DNA of 64,000 bases, taken from Synanceia verrucosa (lineage: Eukaryota > Chordata > Actinopteri > Perciformes > Synanceiidae). The notes beneath the pieces were generated by a model that saw nothing but the letters and a program-made list of their open reading frames with translations, was not told where the DNA came from and searched no databases. The position numbers and the translations under genes were made by a program. Positions 49,901 through 58,900 of this stretch are shown here, one piece after another. Numbering within the stretch: the stretch's first letter is position 1; every line of letters starts with the position of its first letter. The stretch spans positions 2,147,349 through 2,211,348 of the forward strand of contig CM056564.1 in NCBI GenBank assembly GCA_029721515.1, written 5' to 3'.

Positions 49901-52900
49901 CATTTACCAAATATTGTAAAGTAGGAAAGGTGGGGAGATTAGACATAAATAAATAAACATCACAGCTGTAGCGGAGATTGTGTTTATAGACATGTATGCA
50001 CTGTTTTATATGATGTTTTCCCTTGTAGGTCTAAATGAATCTAAATGAATCTGAATCTGCAATAGGCTGAAGACCGAACACAATGTGTATTTCCAGAGTT
50101 TTAAATAAATTAAGTGTATACGGGAAAAAAAAAAAAATTAACCCCTCTGTCAGAGATTATTCCTTTTTTCTGGGCGACGTTCTTCATTTTCAAGGATTTC
50201 ATTTTTGCCTCTATTGATCTGTTCACAAAATTGGAAAGGTGGACTTACTTCCTGTCACATTTTCTGATCTTAAGGCAGTGTTATGTTCAGGTGTGTTGCA
50301 CGCTGTAACAAAAAGAGCCCCTAGATGGCGGTTTAATTCCACATTGTTGCACAACACATAATTTGTGGCTCAAATGCAAACTGGACTGCATGAATTCATT
50401 AGTATTAATACAGGTTCGGTGGACAACCTGTGGATAATTTGGGACTCCGTTGAAGGTTATATCAGAAGTACTGTAACACTATTCATCTACAGTTAGGAAG
50501 GCACGTTCTGCTCGGCTGGATAAGCTGGAGGCTCAAATCGCAGCACTGGATGTCTCTCTGCACAACAACTTCAATGAGAGCACAGCAGCACAGAGGTGAT
50601 CAGAAAGGAGATTAATTCACTCCTCAATCACTGCTCCGAATTTTTTGCACAAGGCAAAACCATTATTTCAATAACGCAAGGCCCAGCCACTTCCTGGCAC
50701 TACATCTCAAATCAAATGAACATTTTGCTGACATTTTGGCTGTTAAGTCAAAAGAAGCAGTGGTGCACACCAGGGCTGATCCAAAAAAAAACATGTAATT
50801 CAAATTGAAAAAATAAAATTCAAAGCTTCGGCCTTTTTCAGTTTCACTCACTAGCTACAGACAAGAGCAAACATGCCCGAGAAGTGATCAGATTATTTGA
50901 AATGGTAGAGGTATTTGTAGAAAAGGCCACAGAGTGTTATATGTTATTTGATGGTGTGATGTTTGTAGTGTTCTGGCAGGGTTACAGCTCATGGCTGTGT
51001 ACATGATGCATAATGCATGATGTGTAGAGTGGGGCTGCATTGTCGTCTACCTGTTCCCCCTTGCCTCGGCCCATCAATGTTGGGGATGTTTCATTGTGCT
51101 ATAGAAAATGGGGCCTTTTCCACGGATGTTAATGTGGCCATCATATCCTTACTGCTTAAGAAGGGGAAGGATCCCAGGGAGTGTGCAAACTTGCAAACTA
51201 TAGACCTATCTCTCTCCTCAATTCTGACCTCAGGATTTTTGCCAAGGAGCTGGCACGCCGGTTACAGGTATATATGACTAAATTGGTTCACTGCGACCAA
51301 ACTATTTTTATTAGTTCTAGGCTGGCATCTGATAATGTTGGAAGATTGCTACATATCATTAATGGTGCAACGAGCATCGGGTCCTCGACAGCTGTGCTCC
51401 CATGAAGGCTTTCGATCGGCTAGAGTGGCCCTATCTGTGGGCCGTGCTCAAGAGGATGGGCTTGGGTGCCACTTTTTTGGGCTGTTGAAAGTGCTTTATT
51501 GTAATCCAACCGCTATGGTGCTAACTGGTAAGATCTGCCCCCCTCCATTTAAAATAGGCAAGAGCTCCTGTCAGGAATGCCCCCTGAGTCCTCTTCTTTT
51601 ACTAGTACCAGGGCTGTACAGTGCAACATACAGTATGTTGCGTACTACATCAAAACATGCTTGTGCTAAGAATTAATCTGCTCTGTAGCATGGGTGCTGT
51701 GGGCAGATTTAGCCACAAAAAAAACCTTCTGCATAGAACCAAATGCAGAAGGATTTGTTCATTTCTGACGCAGGTATCTGTCTCTGGGAGGGTGGGAATG
51801 TAGCTCATTTGAGGGCCACTGTCTCTTGTATGGTTGGTTGTTCTGGTGAATCAAATCATGCTGTAACATTTAGGAAAATATTTGATCAAATTGAAAGGGG
51901 TGAGAGCAGAAAGTGCCCCAATAAAAACCTTAGGTTTATAACACTTCAAAACCTGGACAGTCCTGGCTCTTGTGCAAATACATTAAAAAAGTGGGTTTAC
52001 TAAAGGGTGTATCCTCTGCTCTCCAGGTTGGAAACTACCTTCGCATGTTCAGAGGCTCTCTGTATAAAAGGTATCCGTCCTTATGGAGGAGGCTGGCCTC
52101 GGTGGATGAGAGGAAGAAGATCGTAGCTTCATCGCATGGTGAGTGGTGTGTCTTTGTGGTCATTCTCACACTGGGCGTTGATAAAGACTACTCCTAGTCT
52201 GTTAGGGCTAGAAGTTGGGTTGTATATAAACTTAATAGTTGATAAATGTTGGTAAATAAATATACTACTGTAGATGAAGCATGTTGCATGAGTTTTAAGT
52301 GATCAATCATAAGTAAAAACAGCTTGAAAACTCTCTTCATAATTTGAATCTCTTATAATGATTAATGGGGTGTCCTGATACAACTTCTTCACTTCCGATA
52401 CAATACCAATATTACAGCCTTGAATACTGGTTTATCATCATGATTCATACAGACCATTATTACTTATTCTGTAGTATAGAGTATTAGAAAAGGCTTGATC
52501 AAGTGTTATTACTCAAACAGAAAACAATAGTCAGTAAGTCTGAGAAAAACGGACCCATTTATTATTAATTATTATTATTATCGGTTACATCAATTTTAAC
52601 CTTAAACAGAAGAATATTCTACGATTGAATAAAATAAATTAGAAGACCCTGAAAAATAACCTCAAAAATTCAATAAAAAAATATCTCTGTTTAAAGTGCA
52701 AACAACCACTAGTTTAACTTAAACAGAAGAATGTTCTACAATTGGATAGAATCAATAAAAAATCACTAGCCCCTGGAAATCCTCCTGCTGTTTTTCGTGA
52801 CGCTGCTTCAAACGCTGTAGAGGTTGCTCGTATTAAACTTCCTGGTTCTGTTCCACCACAGGAAAATGGTTCATCACCAGTTTTGCTCTCAGCTTCAACA

Positions 52901-55900
52901 GCTTTTTCAGACTTCAACCAAAAATTCTACCACAGGGCCGACATCACTCCTCCTCCTTCTACTTTTTTTATTGACCAATTACACCCATTACACAGCACAC
53001 CATATTTACAAATATACACTTATATACAAAAAAATATAGCCAGGGTTATCTCAATTTAGTTCAGTTCATAAGTTATACAAGTCCTAAGGCTTCACATATT
53101 TGCACCGTTTTTATTGCCTTTTGGTTCTTGAGTCCTATTCGTATCCCAATATAATGTCCAAATTCCATTTTAAATTAAGGAATCATTGTTTTTCCCAGTT
53201 CATTGGGTTTTTTTGTATATGGAATTTTCCAAATAAAAAGGTTCAACAAAAAGATTTCTTTGCTTTTAAAGCTTCTTTCAACATACAGAAAAATGTCTTT
53301 CATATTTTAGCAAATGCAGAGTCCCATTTGGTCTCTGACAAACCTTTCCATGTCTATCCAAAACAGTTTAACACAAAGACAGTCATAAAACAGATGAAGC
53401 AGATGAAGGTTTCTGGTTCAGCATTACACCAAACACACATTTCATCAATTTCTCTAAACCAAGCGAGTATTTTTTGACTGGATAAATCACATGAACAACT
53501 TTTGAAGGAGACCTCTTATCTCTCTCTATCTTATTGGTGACTCTATCTTATTGGTGACACAATAATGCAACAGCGACACCCGCAAACTGTGCTCTAATCT
53601 GTGCTAAATATGCTCCCCCAGGCTCTCTGCTTCCTACCCGCTTTTAATAGAGGACTGTTAACTGTTATTACCTCCGAGCTGGAGATAATAACAGTTAATA
53701 TAGCAGCGGGTGGTACACTGTTGTTGTCTGTGCTCAACATGCTCCGTCAGGCTTTCTGCTTCCTACCCAGCTACCGTGATAAGTGTTGTGTGGGCACAAC
53801 ATGCTCCACTTCCTACCCGGCTACCATAATAACTACCATCTAGTCAACATGCATCACAAAAAAACAACACGAAGATGTTCAGGGTCTTCTAATTATTTTG
53901 TTTATTTATTCTATTCAGTTATATGCTCATGTTCAAGTTAAACTAGTGGTTGTTTTGCACTTTGAGGGTATTTTATTCAATTGTAGAATATTCTTATCTT
54001 TAGTAGGTTATGTAACCCATTGGTTACTAATAAATGGGTCAGTTCTCATACCTAATGTTGCTGATTGTAATTCTCTGTTTGCGTAATATCACTTGATCAA
54101 GCATTTTCTAATATTCCATGCTACAACATAGGTAAGAAAAGTATGTATGATTTGTGCTGCTATCGTATCAGCCAATACTCAAGGCTGCAACATCGGAATC
54201 GTATCGGAAGTGAAAAAGCTGTATCGGGACCTTAAAAACTCTGTATAAGTCAACAAAATCCCATATTTGTCTAACAGTTGTGCCACCATCAAAGTAAATG
54301 GATCTATTCTTGTACTTGATATATCTGTTATTCCATCTTAAGTATTTTTGAGGAGAAAAATTGTGCTTGTATGTTAACATCCATGCTAAACCTACTTGCC
54401 TATGGAAAATAGATAACTGGGTGGGAATTTTGTTTAAAGAGATAGTTCAAGATTTTGGACATAGGGCCTCATTTCCAAGTGAGCAAGAGTGTTGAAGACG
54501 TGTGGGGACAGTTTTCAAAAAAATTCATGTAATCCTTCTAGTTGCAGAGTTCACTGGTGCTAGGCTAACGCAAGTCAATGGTTCTAGTTTATTCTGCCAT
54601 CAAAAACAGTTTTTTCGATGTAAATATCTGTGTTGACAGAATAATTTTACCAAGCATATGTTTTTTTTAATCATTTAATCTTTAAAGTAGTGTTTGAGGT
54701 GTTAAAATCAAGTGGTGAGGGTTGATTCTCCAAATAACATTCAGCAACTTAGAGTCAATTCGTTTAACTAAGGTTTAAGGAACATCCAGTGCCAAGGCAC
54801 CATATACAGTTGTGATCAAAAGTTTACATACTAGGGGTGTCCCCGACAAAGAATTTACATAGTTGAATCTGATTCGTTCAATCCTGTTGATCGTCGACTG
54901 ATAGTCGAATGTATCATCATCTTTTTTTTTTTTTATTTATTTTTTTTTTTTTAAAGAATCATTTTGGCTGAACAATTTCACACATTATCTGCTCAAATTA
55001 AATGAAATAGGCTTAATTGCGCCATGTTGGGTCCGTTGCGCAGAGCAACATCCATGCAAAAACAAACAAAGAATTAAATTAAAATAGAATAAGCCTTTTA
55101 GATAAATAAAAAAAATAATAACCGAAAATATTACAATAAAATGAAATAACAGTCAGTATGATTGGGGGTCATCAGAAGGTGCATAACAAATGCCTTAAAA
55201 TTTAGAATTAAATTCAAACATCATCTTTGACTTGTTCAAAATGTTTCCACACTGTTGAAGTTTTTTTTCTCGACATTGTGAGCCATTAAGCTAAGCCAAA
55301 TCACCACCAAGATGCCGCTCTGTGATGGTGCGCTGCGCAAAATTGGATTGTGCCACTCACCATGGTGGTTCATTCACAAACACTAAATAGATAGACTATT
55401 GAATAAAAGCACAAGTTAAGTAAATTTTTCCACAGTATATTTGATAGGTTAATATGTATATCAAATAGGCAGTATATCATGTTTATTTGGAAAAAAAAAC
55501 ACATACAATTCTATGAAAAATCAGTCATTCAGCACCCCCATACAGCTGTAATGGAATGGTCCTCGTTTCATAACCACATTTTGCGACGCTTCGACTGTGT
55601 GATTGGCCATCGAATCAGGCTCCTTCGAACGAATCATCGAATATTTGGGGACACCCCTATTACATACACTTGTAAAGAACATCCATCCAAAGTGGTAATA
55701 GAATGGCTAAATCAGGCTAGAATTAAGCTTTTAGAAAAGTCCTGACTTAAGTCAACTATATTGTCAGTTTCTTCATATGCACAGGTCATACAAGGAAAAA
55801 ACCCCATTGAGAACATGTGAACAATGCTGAAGAAACAAGTCCAAGCTAACAAATTTAACTGAACTGCACCAATTCTGTCAAGAGGAGTGGTCAAAGATTC

Positions 55901-58900
55901 AACCAGAAGCTTGCCAGAAGCTTGTGGATGGCTACCAAAAGCACCTAATTGAAGTGAAAATGGCCAAGGGACATGCAACGAAATACTGGCATTGCTGTAT
56001 GTATATTTTTGATCCAGCAGATTTGGTCACATTTTCTGTTGACCCATAATAAAGTCATAAAAGAATCAAACTTCATGAATGTTTTTTGTGACAAAGAACT
56101 ATCACTCTATCAGAGAAAAATCAGAGTTGTAGAAATAACTGGGAACTCAAGGGAGCCATGACATTATGTTCTTTACAAGTGCATGTAAACTTTTGATCTC
56201 ACAAATTTCATTTAAATCAGCGGGTTTGTCCTTTAAAGCGAAGAGGTCACATTTCTTGACATTACTTCTCAGACCTGATACCTGAGAGAAGACTTTCAGA
56301 CATTCTAAGGCTTTTTCCACTTCACCGGCATTTTGTAAAAAGATTGTCGTGTCCTCTGCCAGTTGACAGCATTTCAGTTCCTCTCCATCTCTCCAATTCT
56401 ATACCTCTAAATTGACTTTTCGTCATATATAGGGCCATGGTTTGCATAAGTAATAAAAATAAAAGGGGACAATTGGATCTCCTTGTTTAATCCCTTGTTC
56501 AATATTGAATCTGGGTGTGGTCGCATATGGCAATTTTATTGAACTATTACAATCCTTATATAAAATCTGAACCGCTCGTTTAAAATAATCCCCAAATCCA
56601 AAGAAATCCAATGTATTGAACAGAAAAGTATGCTCAAGCATATCAAATGCTTTGTTAAAATCCACAAATAGAATGAAACTGTTATCCAAAAGTAATTCAT
56701 TATAATCAATGAGATCTCAAATTAGGTGGCTGTTATTAGAAATATGCCTTCCTTTCATAAAACCTGACAGTCAGCAATAATTGCATCGAGGTAGGGTTTT
56801 AATCTCTGAGAGAATATTAATGCCAATGCTTTGGCATCACTATTTATCAGGGTTACTGGTCTCCAATTTCAAATTTAAGAGCATCTTTTCCAGGCTTTGG
56901 TATTAGAGAAATAAAGCCTTAACTTATAAACTTTGAGTTAGACTGAATAGATAAGAGTAAGTCTGTATCATCAACATAATAACCTATTTTTAAACAACAA
57001 CTCATAAAAAATTTGTAACAAAGTACTTGATTTCATGTCTCTTCTGTAATCTGGCCATTAATATTCAGTTTAACCAAACAGGACATTTCAACATTTCTTT
57101 TTTCCAGACTAAAGAAGTATTTTGTGTTCTTCTCCCCTTCCTCTAACCACTTTCTCCTTGATCTGACAAAGGCACCTCTCACCTTTTCTTCATAAATAAG
57201 ATCAAGTTGCAGTTGCAGTGTGTTCAAGTTATCCTTGTCTTGATTATCCATATATTCCATACTATGTATTGCAGTAATGTCTTTCAAAATTTTATCTTCT
57301 TCATTCTTTTATTTCTTGCAATTTATTTTCCTCTCTTAATAGCCATTTTCTTAATGTCATAGTTCATATTTTCCCATTGCCCACCATAGGAATTCAGACG
57401 TTAAGCTTTGCTCCAGCAGTCCTTAACAATCAATTTAACATTTCAAAAATTGTTCATCTTTGAGGAGCATATTATTTTATTTCCAATAACAAAATTTTGT
57501 TTTGCTTCCTCCCACTGTGTCACTGATGTTTCTGTTTTAACATTCGAAACATGGTTTCCAAACCTCTAGATACCAACCAGAAATCAATCCTAGACTGTTT
57601 GGACCTATCTTCAATGTACCAGGTGACTTCTATTTTATCTGGGTTCCTGTGTCTCCATATGTCAAAACATTTCAGATTTAGACAGAGATGGTCCACTTCA
57701 GCAGTATAATTGGCCCTAAAAGGTCTTGGTGGAATGCAGTCTAATAAAGGATCTGTTATAGAGTTCCATTCTCCACCTAAAATAAGTTTTGCATTAGGAA
57801 ATGTATTAAACAGGATATTTCCTCTTCAAACTCCCGAAACAGTATTCTAATCTATTCTGTGAACTCTTATTTGTAGCATAAATGTTACCCATGATGAACA
57901 CAATGTCCCTTTTCTCCAACACTAAAACTAACCACCTTCCATATTCATGTGCTTTACTTTTCAAAATATTACCACGAAATTGCCCTCTCAAAATTGCAAC
58001 ACCAGCCGATTAGGTCCATATGACATCCAGACATTATCACCCCATTGACTCTTCCAAAAGTTATAATCCGATTTTTAATGCGTGTTTCTTGTAAAAGTTA
58101 AATATCAGGTGGTAGCTATGCCAGAGGCGATCATAGCCACTGGCATAGCTGGCACCTGGCACACTACTTTCAACCCTATAGCCCGAAGAAGATCCTGCTG
58201 GTCACCTCAGGAAGAGAGGATTCCTCAGAAGTAATTTGTTTGTTCATTGTCTTTCTATCTTTTCTCCGTTTGTTGCCACTTGACATTTTAATTGTCACAG
58301 CTGCGGATTCACTTTAATTAACTTTTTGTACGATGCCTTCCTCGTTGAGTTGACTTAAATAAGTAAAAAAAAAATAAGTAGTCCAAAAGTCCAAATTAGC
58401 CTTTGACTTGTAAACAGCCGACACAGTGGCGTCCGCAGCACGTCTCCTCGTGCGACTGTGCGAGCTGTTTCGGCCTCAATACAATCTGCAATACAACCCC
58501 CTCTTTCTACTTTGTTAGCACTTTAGCACAGCTGTTGTTGTGATCACTGGGCTCTGCTGCTGGAGTGATGATATCACAGATTATAGATGCAAGCCTTTAT
58601 AATCCAATACTCATTTTTTTTGCTGATATCAGACTGATATCCAGTATCAACATGGGATCAGGACACCCATAATGATTGATTTTATTTTCTATGTACATAA
58701 CCAGTGTCAGGTTTGATTTCATCATTGTCCAATATACAGGAATACTAAACTAGTGCACTTGCTATCATGGTTACCAACTAACAGGAAATCCAAAACACTG
58801 CATCACAATATTGGTTACCAATGATTAGCCTAACACTCACACAGCTAGGGCAGTCGTGATTTTGACAATATTCGCCAATCGTGGTTATTTTTCACATTTG

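Larger units (their letters stand above)
47477..50139 (+). mobile_element. Processed retrocopy of HERPUD2 mRNA
   Basis: The insert has a ~220-bp 5' UTR, an intronless HERPUD2 reading frame, a ~1.27-kb 3' UTR, AATAAA at 50104-50109 and an A13 run at 50125-50137. It is flanked by a 12-bp direct repeat AACCCCTCTGTC (47465-47476 and 50140-50151). HERPUD2 is a multi-exon gene in other vertebrates, so the missing introns, poly(A) and duplication show LINE-mediated retroposition. It landed inside an L1-like element within smarcb1 intron 1, in the sense direction of both. Confidence 0.93.
45785..51950 (+). mobile_element. Second L1/Tx1-like LINE, plus strand, split by a HERPUD2 retrocopy
   Basis: The 5' end is near TCTGGCAAGATGGCAACC. 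An ORF1 remnant lies at 45929-46735 and ORF2 pieces at about 47400-47476 and 50140-51830. The frame runs DIWRLMNPSV up to 47476 and resumes RDYSFFSGRRSSFSRI at 50152. So the 47477-50139 insert interrupts one continuous endonuclease sequence once one copy of the 12-bp duplication is removed. The element has many stops and is old. Confidence 0.82.
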
